Source: Oreocharis arfaki (lineage: Eukaryota > Chordata > Aves > Passeriformes > Paramythiidae). From it: a stretch of DNA of 64,000 nt. The first letter of the stretch is position 1; each line of letters begins with the position of its first letter. This document shows, piece after piece, positions 1 to 13,527 of the stretch. The position numbers and the translations under genes were made by a program. Below the pieces are notes generated by a model, which had not been told where the DNA came from, searched no databases, and saw only the letters and a program-made list of their open reading frames with translations. Where the stretch lies: the NCBI GenBank assembly GCA_013398015.1, contig VZRR01011470.1:206576-270575 (forward strand), in the 5' to 3' direction.

Positions 1-66
1 AGACTGACTTTGTATTATTGTACGAAAAATTTAAAAATTAAAGCAACAATTTGTCAAGTGCAAAAT
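1..66. repeat. Direct repeat copy A (66 bp)
   Basis: The first 66 bases of the window recur exactly at 437-502, on the same strand, and the two copies diverge immediately after base 66 / 502. The repeat is AT-rich, with no recognised transposon family signature. It may extend upstream of the window, so its true left edge is unknown. It could be the edge of a 436-bp tandem duplication or an overlap left by assembly. Confidence 0.9.
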
Positions 67-436
67 GAAGTTAGCTTCTGCATGAGTGTAACCACAAAAA
101 TAAAAAGGGGTTTGCTTTTTTTTAACTGAAGTTATAAGCATTGGGTTTATTTCAACATTTTCTGCCAAAGGCTGTGATTTAGTGCTCCATCAGTGCTGTT
201 TTCCAGCAAAAGCTGATGCATTACAGCTTCTAGCAGGTCCTGGAAACTCAGAGCAGGATTTTACTACTTCCTCCACACCACATTCAGGGGGGAATAAAAA
301 GATTTCATTCTGAAGTAAAACAAATCAAACTGTATCCCTGTGAGTTTAGCCAAGCAAAATGATTCTGGATGTATAGTAAATACTCAGGCTCTTCCAGTTG
401 AAGACAGTATTTCTGTAGAACTCAACAAGATTGCAA

Positions 437-502
437 AGACTGACTTTGTATTATTGTACGAAAAATTTAAAAATTAAAGCAACAATTTGTCAAGTGCAAA
501 AT
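437..502. repeat. Direct repeat copy B (66 bp)
   Basis: This is an exact second copy of bases 1-66, starting AGACTGACTTTGTATT and ending CAAGTGCAAAAT. The 370 bp between the copies has no recognised element. No N lies nearby, unlike the duplications at 28.5 and 32.1 kb, so a real segmental duplication is possible. Confidence 0.9.
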
Positions 503-3500
503 AACATGTATTTGGCATCAGAACATCTGTACCTGGCTACTAGAAGGAACAAGTAAGTAATGCTTTCTTGTGTATACATAGATCTATCCACAATATGTAT
601 CCGTTTTTCTATATAGCATATCAATAAATAACAGATTCAATTACACTCTGCTCATTTCCTCTCTTTTGTGTCAGAGCAGTGACATTAATTTTGCGGAACT
701 ACACCTAATTTTCATGTCACTGAAATAACTATTCTGTCCCATGACATGAAATGAACAAGGGACAGAACAAGCAACTACATCTTCACCGCTACCTCTAGTG
801 CAACAGCTTTCCAAAAACATGGCTAAATGGATAGGCAGTGCAGAAGATTCAATCAGCTGACTGAGGGCCTGCTGGCTGACATTGCAAAATCAAGTGCCCC
901 TCATTGAAATTCCCCGCCCGCAGTCCCTTTGCATTTACAACTGTGGGAAATCAGCTCTGCCACCTGAGCTGGCCTCAGCTGCCATGGCATCACATGAAGA
1001 TAGATGTGATCACTTACAGAGGTACAATAGGGAGCGCTCTTCTGATCTGCTTTCATCTCGCTTCCTGATCTCAGATCAAAGCAAGGAGGCAAGCAGAGCA
1101 AGGGCATGTCTACACAGGGACATTACATCAATCTAGTTTGTTCAGTCTAAGTGCAGCAATTTAAATACATCTCATTGAAAGGCTTGTGCCCCGGTTTGTA
1201 GGGCCAGCTTAAAATATTTTCCTTATTAATCATAACACCCAAACAGCTCTGTACTTGTCTGAATCAACTGCCCCAACTTCCCAGGCAGTATTTCATGTCC
1301 AGTGTTTGCAGCTGTGATTTTTTTTTTGCTGTGCTGTAGGAGGCCTATTAGAAATTAAAGGAATTTGTGGGCAGGAGAGGAAAACAACTCAAATGAATGC
1401 ACTCCTTGAAAACTTTCCTGGTGTCCATTAACATCGTCAAAAGAGTTACTCATCTGCTGACCTGCAACATCAATGACCCATTACTAAACACTGTAATTAT
1501 TGTAATATGAACTGAACAGGACACACATATTTGCCAGAGCGCCACTGGGTAGAATTTCCTTTTTTTGCAGAAACAAATGACTGCCAGTAGAATTTCAGTA
1601 TAGAAAGGTCTGCTTTCCTCATGGGAAACAAAATGAGCAGAGATCATCTGTGCAACAAGCATGAGGAGCTGCAGCTTCAGGACACTGTGGAGCTTTTCTT
1701 CAGGTCATAGGAACACTGTTCTCCCAGTGGGCAAAAGTTCAGCACCTACAGCCATGCATGAGTTAATTCCTTTGGTGTTGGCAAGTCAGCTGTCAGGAAT
1801 CCTGCTCTGGAGCTTTTCCAGATCACCTGGAGAGTGTTGTCCTGCCTGAGGTCATCATGTTGTCCCTTTAGATGCAGGCTTTCTGTTCTGCTACTTAGAG
1901 ATCTGTCAGACCACAAGGGAGGAGTTAGAGGGCAGAAATAGATGTTCCAGAGAGTTATCTGATCCTAAAATATTTAAACACAGAACTCTGGGTGAACACA
2001 TCTATGCAAATTCCAAAAACATTTGGCAACTTAGATGAAAATTTTTGTCCTGCCGTACCAGACTGGTAGCTGCTGCAAAAGATTTTTTTTAGCATATGGA
2101 AATCCAGAGGAAGTCAATTTCATGACAAGAGTTCTAATCAAATTCAGCACATCTGAAATCTGTCTCTGAAAATTAAGGAGTTTAAGGACAGAGTAATGAA
2201 CTGTCATTACAAAAACGCTCTAGGAGAAACTTAAATTATGAGTTTGAAGTGAAGTAATTTTTTCATGTCTGCTAATGAACAATCCTAAATAAATCCAAAT
2301 AAGCAGCCATAAAAGTTTTTAATAAGATCAATGCATTTCTTTAAAATATTGAATTTTCCTACAGGCTTTGAAAATGCATCATGTCAGCTACTTAATGCAT
2401 ACAAGGTTTTTAAATAAAAATAACTCAATCTGCTGACTGACCGGGAGAGCAAGTTTCTGGTATCTGCTGCTGAAAACACTCATTCAGACTCTGAAACTTC
2501 CTGGTTGCATTTGGGCATCCATAGGGGCAGAAATGTTTGTACACCATCCACTGTATAACCCCAAATAGAGAAGCTATCAAGTTCAAGTAACTTTTTAGCA
2601 CAGATTTATTTTCTCTTTCCCATTTAATACCTTCAAACCTGTTCTCCATGGATAAAGAGTGACATTAAACGGCACAACTATTACAGCTATTTGTCTCTCC
2701 AATGTCAACCTGCATCCCACATCTGTATACAGTTCTGAGTGTGAGCAGTGGTTGATCTGGAGCTGGACTGGTACAAAATTATTTCCAGACTGTCAGTAAT
2801 GAAAATATTCTTGTTGGATACTTCCAACTACTTGAGGCAGTAAATATCCCTAAGTGCACATTCTAATAAAAGCCATTGCAAGCCTTAATATATGTATATA
2901 TGTTTCCACAGCTATAAAATGTATTTGTGAAATTTTCAAAAAAGACAAATCAAGCCTTTGGAAGAAACATTTATTACACTGTATTTTTGATAAAAAAGAA
3001 ACAACCTGAGAAAAAAAAAAGCTGAAAAGTTATAATAAATTAAAACAGCCAGTTGTCGTATTTGATATGCTTTATAGCTCCTTTAACTTTAGAATTAAGT
3101 CAAGGGAAACGACTTGACATTACCAGAGAGGAATGTTTTCACAATAAAATGTGCCCTACCAACTTAGTGTTAATTATACTTACTAAATTCTTGAAGCAGA
3201 TCTTTGTCTTTAATACTTAGATGTTGACATTATGGTCCCAAAAGAACTTTAATCTTCAACTCCTAGCAATATCTGCAAGCCAAACAGTAAGTAAATAAAC
3301 AAACACAACCAGTCATTTTTATTTTTTAAACTTGCATGCCAGGAATCACTTGAACTTCAGCTACAAGCTGACACATGATCAGTTGAACGTGCTGCAAAGG
3401 GCACTTATAGAGCACATTAAAATCTAAAGATGTCATGCAAGTAGCAACAGGCATATGAGATTTGCCTGAGTAAAAACATAAAAGTTGAAGTTTCATCAAA

Positions 3501-6500
3501 TGTTTGGTTTGGTTTGTTCAACCTGCATTAAGTTGTTGGACACAACCTTATCTGGCACATAATAAGCCAACATGGAAGACTTCACTAGTAAAGCGAAGTG
3601 AACAGGTGGTGTGGAAAATGGGGAGAATAGGAAAGGGAACAGCCAGAAAGACATAAGTTTTTGAAGAGCTGCAGTGCGTTTTTCTATGTGCAAGAAAGAA
3701 TCTTAATATCACTTAGCGATTTACTCCTCTCCGGCCTTCTGACAACATATGGAGAAGCTACATAAAGCATTTTCCAGTCCTATTCAGAGCTCCCTAGGTA
3801 ATCTTCATTGCATATAAATAACATTATTACAGCTTCTAAAGAGAGAACAACAATTCCTGGTCAATAGAATATTGTATTATGCAATATATACATGCACTAG
3901 AAAGCAGGGAAACCTATCTCAGAGTAAACCAGCAATAATTCTCCATTAACATCTTCAAAAGACTTAGCTGTAGTTCATCCTCACACGGCTATGGACCATA
4001 GCTTATGTCATTTATCTTGTCAAAACTTTTCCTTTCACACAGACACAGAACCAAGGAAATCTGGGCTAGGAGTAGTTTAAAAGCTAACTAACCTGAGAGA
4101 AAAATATTTGTGAAAGCAAGAAGGTGGGTTTCATACTAAACAACAAAACAGCATGAATACCATCTACCAAATAATTCAAATAGAAAAATTGCTTCTCTCA
4201 TAACAGAACCATCCCCTAGTGGTCACTGCCTTAGAAAGAGCAATAGACTCATGGCTTTTATGAACTGAATGTGTAAAAGTGAACGTGAGGTTCATGTACA
4301 CAAACATGGCTGTTTTGTGCAATCACGATATAAAAGTTATCCAGTTGACTTTTCATAAAGTTTCAACAGAAGAAAAAAGTGGATGCCACTAGAGAAACAC
4401 AGATATGCTTTAATCCTTCTTTGAGACCATACAGTAACCAAACTGAGTTAATTCAAACTAATTTCATTGACAGAGCTGCATAATCTATTTTCAGAATACC
4501 TGTTTAGAACACCTTCACCTTCTGCATGCGCCAAGCAGTATCTTCTTGGTTATGTTTCTTCCTTAATATTTGGCAAGCATGACTTAAAAATCAACATGCA
4601 TAGCACTTGCTGATGCCACTTGCTAGAATGTACTTAGTAAAATTATTTGTGAACTTGTGACCTTCAGATTGAAATAGTCAGTCATAGTAGCCCTGACACA
4701 TAATATGGAAGTGATTTTATGTCACTAAATTCCTCAGAAAGAGCCGAGTTTCAATTCCTTCAGGGACTGAAATTGCTCATGCAGCTATTACTTTGAAGTT
4801 GCAACTCACGCGAAATTAGTAAATTGTTCATAGCTAAAAAATAAAAGTATGATAAAAAGAAGATACTAATTATAATGATTTGTTAACCTTTCCTTTTCCA
4901 AATGTGTGAGGTGACTTGGAAATAACCCTTAGTCTTTTTAAATTACCTCACAGTCACAGCTTTGTTCGAGTTTGACAGTTAATATTTGTCTGCATTACCA
5001 CAATTATGCCAAACACTCATCACAGCTAGTTTGTGGGTCAATGCTGGTCTCTCACATTTCTAAAAACCAGTCAGATTTCTATTTCCTGTCAAGGCAAATT
5101 TTAGAATCTGAACAAAATGACAAATTAACTAACTGGCAAAAAAAAATATTATTTGAAAGGTATTTTCTGGCCTTGCGAATCCTTTTTTTACTAAGTGTAG
5201 AATGTCTATTTGTTCAGTATCATAGTTGTTAAGGCAAAAGGGGTGCAATAACTATCTTGGATGCAACATTTTTATGACAGCTTTACCAAAAACCCAACAT
5301 TCTAAACCCATCAAAAACCCCAGATTTATTTCCTTTAATTGGCATTGATTTTTCAAATATTTGCAAGTAGAGAGACATTACCTAAGTCTGACATTGAAAA
5401 TGTTCATTTAGTGTATACTGCAGTATCAACAAGTAGAATGCTTAGAATAGAAGACCTTGTAAAAATATTTTTGTGGTTTTGGTTTTTTTAACAAATTTCC
5501 TCCACAGATCGAAAGAAAAATTAAAAAAAAAATTTTGCTGAGAATTAAATTGGAAATGGAGGCCTGTCACTGCTGCATATGCTTCTTTGAATTAAGTCAA
5601 AAGCACCATTCCTTCATGAAAAATCTCAGGTCAGGTTTCTCTTTGTTGAGAAACCCCATGGTCAGGCACTGAACAGGATGCTTTAAAGTCCTTTTAACTA
5701 TTATTCCTAAGATCTCATAGGACTTTTTTTTGTAATTTAATGTGTTTATGTGGCTCCATACTTTAGAACAGAATAATAATGAAAAAAATTTGCTAATTAT
5801 TCTAATAAGAACCAATAAATTGCTAAAAACTTCCATGCTTTGGTTCCAGGAATGGAAAAAGTAATTATCAACAGAACAGAGAGTACACTCTAATTTGCAT
5901 AGTAGTGAGAAAACGAGAGCATATAGGGCGAAAAGGCTGAGGAATACTTACATCATTTTGTGACATATCTTCAAGTTGTTTGGCTCATTTGATTGAGATG
6001 GATGGCTTCAATTAAGACACATCTGTTTGAATACACTCCTACTGCAAGGGGAGCCTGCTGGCACTCTCACAGGTTGTGTTACAAATTCTTTTTCTAGAAA
6101 AGTGAGCAGCCTTCAAAAATATCAAATGACTGGGGATTTTTTAAAATTCACATTTATTGAGACAAGCATGGTAGTTTTCTGTGCATTTTAGCCCCCTGGC
6201 TGAGCCTGTATCTATCCCCAGTACAAGTGCTCTATTGGAACAGGTCAGTCAGATTTGTGATCGCCTTTGCTAAAAGAAAAAGCACACACACTACACAAGC
6301 TAATTCCAGTACAATAGCATCCTGTCTCAGCAGTATTAATTTTTGCAGCAAGAGCACAGCCTGCCATGCTCCAGCTTCTGCTATCATTTACAGAAACATC
6401 ATAAAAAGGAAAAACTGCATAATATATGTTAAGTATTCATATGTAATTTCTATTCAAATATACTTTTTTCCCTGTTAAATGTGAGCATTGATCTGAGACT

Positions 6501-6967
6501 CTGTTCAAATACAGCAGCAGAGTAATTTTTATTATTTTGCTGGGAGAAAAAATAGCTATTGCTTCCTACCCACAGGAAAAAAAAATCTGAAATAAATCAG
6601 ATCTGGTACAAATGTATCTCCCACAGATATCTCCACACTAAATTCTTTAGTGACAAGATTGCTAGTATGAGTTACATGTCCAACATTAAAAGAGTGAGAA
6701 AAAGGAGGTAAGCAGGAAAGTAACATCATTTGCACTGATAAAATAGGACCACAAAGACAGATGTAATATACAGAAAGACAGGATAGATGAGGACATAAAG
6801 TAGCAAATATAAATGCTGCAACTCTTGGGAGGCTTTTTTTTCTTATCCTTGTACTCACATACCTCTTCTAATAGCCCCTAAACTCCACATCCTCAAGACA
6901 ACAAAAAGAAATCCAGGCTATTCTTCAAAAACACTCATCATTTCCTTAAAAACATTTGCTTTTTAGG
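503..6967. other. Unclassified non-coding DNA
   Basis: This is 6.5 kb of AT-rich sequence with many short homopolymers and stops in all frames. The longest open frames are about 100 codons or less, lack coding-like composition, and are judged to be chance. I see no CR1 tail, no LTR ends and no tRNA or snRNA signature. Old, unrecognisable repeats may be present. Confidence 0.6.
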
Positions 6968-8026
6968 TGCATTTGGGTTACACAGCAAAGTTTTTGCAGG
7001 AGGGGGTGCTACAGGGGTGCCTTCTCTGGAAGCTTTCCCCACGTCCAGCAGAGCCAATGCCCTACAGCTCCTAGACAGACCCAATTCTGGACTAGGCTGA
7101 GCCCAACAGCGATGGCAGCAGCATCTCTGGGATAATGTAGTTGTGAAGGGCAAAATGTTCTGCACAACGGCACTTGTAGCCAAAGAAAGGAGTGACAACA
7201 TGTGAGAGCAGCAGCTCTGCAGACACCAAAGTCGAGCAGAAGGAGGGGCAGAAGGTGCTCCAGGTGCCAGAGCTGAGATGCCCCTGCAGCCCATGGCGAT
7301 GTGAGGATTATCCATGGGCAGCCATGCTCCTGCAGCCCATGGAGGTCCACGACGGAGCAGGTCAGTTCCTGAAGAAAGCTGTCTCATCATGAGAAGCCGG
7401 CACTGGAGCAGAGTCTTGGCAGGCCCTGTGGACCCATGGAAAAAGGAGCCCATGCAGGAGCAGGTTTGTTGGCAGGACATGTGACCCCATGGAGGACCCA
7501 CTGTGGAGCAGCACATTCCTAAAGGACTGCACCACATGGGAGGGAAGCCTGTGGGAAAGATCCAGGCTAGAGAAGTTCATGGAGGTCTGTCTCCTGTGGG
7601 AAGTACCCCACACTGGAATAGGAGAAGAGTATGAGGAATATGCCACCTGAAGAAGAAGGAGCAGCAGAGACAACATGTGTTGAACTGACCACAGCCCCTG
7701 TTCCCTGTCCCACTGCACCACTGACGGGGGGAAGGTAGAGCAAATCAGAGTGAAATTGGGTGCAGGAGAAGGGAGGGACGGAGAGATCATGTTTTTTAGG
7801 TTTGTTTTGATTTCTCATTTTCCTACTTCGATTTGACTGACAATAAATTAAATTTATTTTTTCTCAAGTTGAGTCGGCTTTGCCTGTCATGGTAATTGTT
7901 GAGTGATTTCTCTCTGTTCTCATCTTGACCCACGAGCCTTTCTTTTCTATCCTGTCCAGATGTGGGGGTGAGAGATAGAGCAGCTTTGGTAGGTGTCTGG
8001 AATCCAGCCAGAGTCAACCCTCCACA
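6968..8026 (-). mobile_element. ERV long terminal repeat (solo), about 1.06 kb
   Basis: Read on the minus strand, this segment starts TGTGGAGGGTTGACTC at 8026 and runs to about 6968. It resembles the plus-strand LTR at 28019-30946. Shared landmarks are the repeated motif around CTCCATGGGCTGCAGG, an AT-rich 5' part after the GACTCAACTTG stretch, and a 3' part with GCATTGGCTCTGCTGGA followed by AAGCTTCCAG. Long LTRs of this type, with many CCATGGGCTGCAGG-like modules, are common in songbird genomes. No internal retroviral region is attached, so it is a solo LTR. The frame of 199 codons at 6938-7537 runs through the repeat modules and is not a gene. I could not find a convincing target-site duplication, so the left edge is approximate. 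CR1 DNA begins about 210 bp to the right. The family name is not assigned; class is inferred only from resemblance to the 28-kb copy. Confidence 0.75.
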
Positions 8027-8239
8027 GTGAGCTTTCAGCTGCACAAGAAGTAATTATTAACACTATTTTTGAGAGAGTAAAAATATTTATAATTTAAATT
8101 TTGTGGTGCAGCAATGCTGCAATAAGAGTAAATCCAGGAAAATAGCATTTCCTTCCTGTTTAGAAAAAATCAAACCTGGTTGTCAAATGTAAATTTTTAA
8201 AATTACAATATATGAAATACACACTCTGCAAAGAAGAGG
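8027..8239. other. Short spacer between LTR and CR1
   Basis: About 210 bp of AT-rich sequence with no recognised feature. It could be an unrecognisable 5' extension of the adjoining CR1. Confidence 0.5.
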
Positions 8240-9752
8240 GTCAGATCAGAGAATACTTTAACAAATAGGCCATATATAAGTCTGTGGGACAGGACTACAT
8301 GGGATGCACTCTTGAGTGCTGAGGGAGCTGGCAGATGCCATTCTGAGACTACTTCCAATAATCTCTGATCAATTCTAGCAACTGGGAGAAGCGTCTGAAG
8401 ACTGGAAAAAAGCCGATGTCAGTCCTATCTTCAAAAGGGGGAAGAAGAAGGGAACTACAGTTCAGTCAGCTTCACCTTGACTCCTGTGAGGTCAGTGGAG
8501 CAGCTAGGAAACCATTTCTAGGCGCTTGAAGGACAAGAAAATCACCAGGAGTAGTCAGCATGGCTTCACCAAGGCGAAGCTTAACAAACTAAATGACTTT
8601 CTACAGTGGCACGACTGGACTGATGGATGAAGGGAGAGCAGTGGATATTGTTCACACAGACTTTAGTGACGTCTGCCTCCCATAAGATCTTCACAGATAA
8701 GCTGTGAAGTATGGGATGGATGACCAGCTGACGGAACACTGGCTGAAGAGTGGTGATCAGTGGCATGAGTTCTAGGTGTAACCTAGTGATTCAAAGTGCA
8801 CATGAAGCATCAAATATGGGTCTGATACTTTCTAGCATTGTCATTAATGATCTGGGTGATGAGGAAGAGTGCCCCCTCAGCAAACCTGAGGGGAATGCCT
8901 GATACACCAGAGTCGTGCTGCCAACCAGAGAAAACTCAGCAGGGTGGATAACTGGGAGGACAGGAATATCATGGAATTCAACAAGAAGTGTGAAGTCCTG
9001 CAGCTGGGGAGGAACTATCCCACACATCTGTGTACTTGGGGGCCACACAGCTGGAAAGCAGCTCAACAGAAAAGGACCTGGGTGTCCTGAAGGACACCAA
9101 CTGGAACACGGGCTTGTTCATGTGCCTTTATTGCAAAGAATAGCAATGGTACCCTGGGCTGCACTAGGGAGAGCGTTGCCAGAGATTTGAGGGAGGTGAG
9201 ACTGCCCTTCTATTCAGAACTGCCAAGGCATGGATGGAGTGCTGCTTCCAGTGCTGGGCTTCCCACTGCCAGACAGGCATGGACATGCTGGAAAGAGTCC
9301 AGCAAAGGGAAACAAAGATGTTGGGCAAGAGCGTCTTTCCTACGAAGAAAGGCTAAGGCAACTGAGACTGTTCAGCCTGAGAGAGATCTGGCTCAGAGGG
9401 AAGTCAGCAATATACACATAAATACCTGCAGAAACAGTGCAACGACAGAGACCAACCTTTTCTAGTGGTGCCCAGTGACAGGACAAGAGACAATGGGCAC
9501 ACACTGAAACGCAGGAGGTTCCCTCTGAACATCAAGAAACATTTTTCATTGTGAGGCTGACCAAGCATTGGTAAAGATTGCTCAGCAAGATGGTGGAGTC
9601 TCCTATCTTGAAGATATTTGAAAACCATCTGGACATGGTCCAGAAAAATGGTCTGGGGAAAAGTTTTTGATGGATCCACTTGAGGTTAGGGTTTGGACCC
9701 CAAGACGGTCACTTCCACAGGTCCAGCTTCAACCATTGTGTGATTCTGTGGT
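8240..9752 (+). mobile_element. CR1 LINE fragment (ORF2 3' half and 3' end), decayed
   Basis: This is a plus-strand, 5'-truncated copy of a CR1 non-LTR retrotransposon, about 1.5 kb long. It covers much of the reverse transcriptase and the 3' end of the element. The segment at 8641-8670 translates as VDIVHTDFSD, matching the CR1 version of reverse transcriptase motif A, whose aspartate binds the catalytic metal. The following motif C region (normally FADD) has been deleted or mutated near 8880-8905. The rest follows the CR1 order: the stretch around CCTGGGTGTCCTGAAGG (about 9077), the block CAGCAAAGGGAAACAAAGATG (about 9300) and the terminal TGATTCTGTGG at about 9741. Many frameshifts and stops break it, so it cannot encode an enzyme. 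CR1 copies are usually 5'-truncated in birds because reverse transcription stops early. Confidence 0.9.
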
Positions 9753-10879
9753 ATCTTTTAGCTGAAAAAATAGGTAAATTTTTATTTACACTGTGTCAAA
9801 TTGTAACACTGTATCAAGCCCAGTTTCAAAATCACCTTCTAGGTCAGCAATGATAGGTTTGGGGTTTGATTCTTTCCCTTAGAACCTTGTTTTTAACTTT
9901 ACCTAAACAAGTAAATCGTTTGTTAAAACATATTCCACTTAGACCCCATCCCTGACATTCACCTTCAATTAACCCAGAGTGACAGCTAGGCAGGGGTCCC
10001 TTCACACCCATTTTGCAGCCAGTGTGGCAGGTCTGGCACTGTGGTGCCAGGGGAGCAAGTCAGACTGAGGCTGCTGCTGTAGCTTGTCCCCAGGAAGACT
10101 TTTGCACCCCAGAAAGTCCTGCTCTCCCTCAAAAACCATGCTTACAGGCATGGGGAGCTGTAGCCCTGAAGGGCACTCCTAGCAGCTTGTGGCTGACCGT
10201 TCACCCACAGCTCTTTAAAATCATTTTCTATTAAAACATGATACAAGCTCATGCAAGGTTCTTTACCCCAGTAATGACCTGAAACTTGATCCATGCCATT
10301 CAGCATGTATAAAACTACACAGCTGCTAAGAGCCTGATTTTCACCTTACCTCAGAGCATCTGGGAAGATCCTTGCACTGAATTAGTTTATTTTGTGCTTC
10401 TTTTATTTGATAAACCCACAGAAAGCCATCTTTTGAGCCAGGGATCTCTTTGAGTTATATCCATAAATGTCCATGACCCACATGCAGCACACAAAAAGAC
10501 GTGATTTTTTTAATTAGCAAAACTAGGATAGACGTTGTAAGCAACACTTTTTTCTGAGTCTATCTTTTATTTTATTCTCTCAGGTAGCATATGATGGCTG
10601 GTAATGTTTTTCACAAGCTAATCTCTAACTCAGAGCATAGTTCTGATTAATAGGTTAATATATGTACAATTTATTTTTAAGCTTAGTTACCTTTTCTCCT
10701 TTTCAAACACTATTCTATATTAATCTTAGCACTCATGTCAACAAGGAAGAGAGCTTTCCCTGCTGTCCCTTGGCATTTAGGGCTGCATTCAATGCAGATA
10801 AGGTTTGTTTGGAGATGTACAAGGTTTGCTGAAGACAATCACTGGAGACAGAACCTTAATTTAACCTCAAGCCTGTAGT
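9753..10879. other. Unclassified non-coding DNA
   Basis: No recognised repeat or gene. The sequence at about 9970-10230 is more GC-rich than its surroundings, with an open frame of 73 codons, but it has no identifiable protein character. Confidence 0.5.
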
Positions 10880-11420
10880 ATTTCCCCTGGGACACGGATG
10901 ACTGATTACACAGCAGAGGGCAAGGAAAGCACAAAATTATTGAGAAATGGAAGCAGCAAATCTTGAGTGTCGAATCTCTTCCTCTAAATCATTGTTTGTA
11001 AGGATAGTCATGCATGTCTGACTCAGTTGGGAGACACCACGAAGCATCTTAAAAGAGCAATTTTAAAATGTACTGACAACGGATGTTTTTGAAAGTCATT
11101 TCCAAGGCATACAAAATATAGTTGTCATATATCCATCTTAAAAGAAAATGCCACTACAGGATCAAACTGCACTTAGCGTACCCTATGTACAAGGCAGGTC
11201 AGCAGTTGTTAATTTAATTGAAATAAGTCCTTAACAGAGAGCTTGATAGCATTTCCCACAGGAACATTAGAAAATGGTGTTAATGAGCATTATTATTGCC
11301 TGCTTCTGTAAGAAAATAGATCATTATTAGCTGAGGTTGTATGTGATGTTTTCATGTGTTAGAGTCCTAAATGGGCAACATGAAAAATTAGATAGCGTTT
11401 TGTTTTAAATAAAAAGGCTT
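10880..11420. promoter_or_regulatory. Possible conserved non-coding element
   Basis: This stretch has few long homopolymers, no repeat signature and many short motifs typical of developmental enhancers. It holds several TTAAT/ATTA homeodomain-like cores (around 11207-11220, 11280-11300 and 11325-11335) and a GCATGTCTGACTCAG segment with an AP-1-like core at 11016-11024. The suggestion rests on texture alone; no alignment was possible. It may simply be unique DNA. Confidence 0.2.
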
Positions 11421-12480
11421 TCTGTACTCTAAACTTAAAATTAAGCTATTCTGTTAGGGTTAAAGGTTAAATAATCCTTTTATTTCCTAATGATAAATTT
11501 AATTGTCTGAAGCCAAACTGAGTACAAGCTGATTTATGTTTTCCTTTCTATAGGGATAAAAAAATCCTTAGTAGGCATGGCTAGAAAATGCTGCCCCAGC
11601 TTCAGAGTCATTGCTTTCAGAACAGAAGAACTTCTTCATTTAGAATCAAACAGTGAAAACCCTTTATCAGACACAAAGGTGTAAAGAAAAATACCCAAGG
11701 TACTACAAAGAAAGCTAAAAAGCCTGAAATTAATTGCAATGTAAAGTGTAGATTTTCTTTTAATCATATCTTCTGGGTCACAATACAAAAGCAATTTTCT
11801 TCCTCCTATCAACATAAAGAATCCAAATCTCTGAACATATCTCCCTTCCAAAAAACAAAACCCCACCAAAAATAAACAAACAAACAAACAAAAAACAACA
11901 AAAAAACCCATAACAAAGTGAACCAATTATGTGCAGTTAAAGAAGCATTTGCATTTCACTGTTAGAAGTTGTTACCTTTTATTTCCTGACAATAAAAAGG
12001 AAAATACCAAACCAATATCTTCAGATGACATTTTTAAATATTTGCATACTGTTAGGGAAAACAATAATAGTATTGTGATAAGATTCTTAGCTCAACAGAA
12101 GAGCAGGACGAAATGTAACCCCTTAAGACAGCATTCAGCACTTCATATTGAGCAATGGCTAATGAAATCCTAAGAGGGTTTGTTACATAAACCAGTGGAC
12201 TGAAGAAACCTTTAACATGTAGGAAACTGGAGTTAATTAAACTGTTATGGGTATCCTATCCATCATCCCACCAGACCGCTCTATTCTAAACCTATTTACA
12301 TTTTGCAGCTGAAAAAGTGTACTTGGCGTGGTTGATAAACCATGTTTACTGTCCTTATTGATTTGACATTTGTGCATAACCTTTATGCTTTAATTATCTA
12401 ACAGCATTTCCTGTATCTTTCTTTGCTACAGAAAGTATTTGATTTCCAAGCAATTAGACATATCTGAAAATTAGCAGAGA
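11421..12480. other. Unclassified non-coding DNA with AAAC-rich simple repeat
   Basis: Mostly featureless. At about 11870-11910 there is an A-rich (CAAA)n-type simple repeat. No gene or transposon is recognised. Confidence 0.5.
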
Positions 12481-12930
12481 GTAAAAGCATTCCCTTCAAC
12501 AAATTAATCCGTTTGGGAGAGCAGTGGTTTACCACTGCACTGAAAGGTTGCTTTATTGAATCTCATTTCAGCCCGCTTTAGCACCTTAGTGTAATCAAAG
12601 TGCATTTCACCTCTGCTCATATTTCACTCAGAGGATAGACTGTAGTTAAGAAGCTTCCTTTCTCATGTGATAATTTTGAAACCTAAATGCAATATTAGAG
12701 AATTTAAACTTAAGGTTAACAGCTGGCTGCAATTGTAAGCATCAGCAGAGGAAACGAGATTAAATATTTTCTAGTATAGATAGAGTCAAGGAAAAGAAGA
12801 CGGTTACTGCAATATGAATTTGCCTTCTATTCTGCATCTTCAATAAGAAGAGAAATTTTTTATTTCCTGTTTGAGACATTTTCTGAGGATTTGCTTTTAA
12901 TACACTGTGTGTGTTAAATCAGTTTAGGAT
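12481..12930. promoter_or_regulatory. Possible conserved non-coding element with perfect inverted repeat
   Basis: A compact non-repetitive stretch that includes a perfect 18-bp palindromic hairpin at 12521-12538 (GCAGTGGT, TT, ACCACTGC). Further right are AT-rich homeodomain-like cores and an E-box CAGCTG at 12721-12726. Assignment as regulatory DNA is inference from texture only. Confidence 0.2.
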
Positions 12931-13527
12931 ATTTTTAAACTTTTATCCATGACTATTCTAGCACTTATGTCTGCCAAAAATCTTCACATTGCAACATTAA
13001 AATCACTGTAGTCAACTTATGAAAAACATGACTGTTTCTTTGGTTTCGGAGATATTTTTCAGAGAGAAAAATGTAGCAGTGCAAATTCAGTAATTAAATT
13101 TTTTGTATGTTTCTCATTTATGAAAGAATATGTTGCAATTCTGTCTTACCCATGAAATGAGATGGGTGACCTGAGATCAGATTCTGGAGCTCACATTTTG
13201 AAAGGCAGCACTATATCTTTTCCTGTGTAAACAGCTCACCACATTGTGAGAGGGGCCTAAGGCATCTGAGAGAACATTGTCCCACTGTAGGTGCTGTGTG
13301 AAAGTGCTGCACCATTATTATCCCTCATAACAACCACCAAACTATGCTGGAGGCAGGAGTAACATTTTACTCTAAGAGTGCAGAGCAAACTCTGTGAATT
13401 CCTGGTCATCACGACAACTTTCAATTAACCCGGATAGCTGTCATAATTTAAGTAGCTTCTCCCCTTCTCAAGATTATCAAATGTCATTACAAAGAAGGGG
13501 TGTAATTCATGCTTCAGAGAGGGGCAG
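12931..13527. other. Unclassified non-coding DNA
   Basis: Nothing recognised. The last six bases (GGGCAG, 13522-13527) form the left target-site duplication of the LTR that follows. Confidence 0.5.

Noticed and set aside
6938..7537. 199-codon open frame on the minus strand
   Set aside because: It lies in an ERV LTR and runs through repeated CCATGGGCTGCAGG-like modules; neighbouring frames are also partly open.
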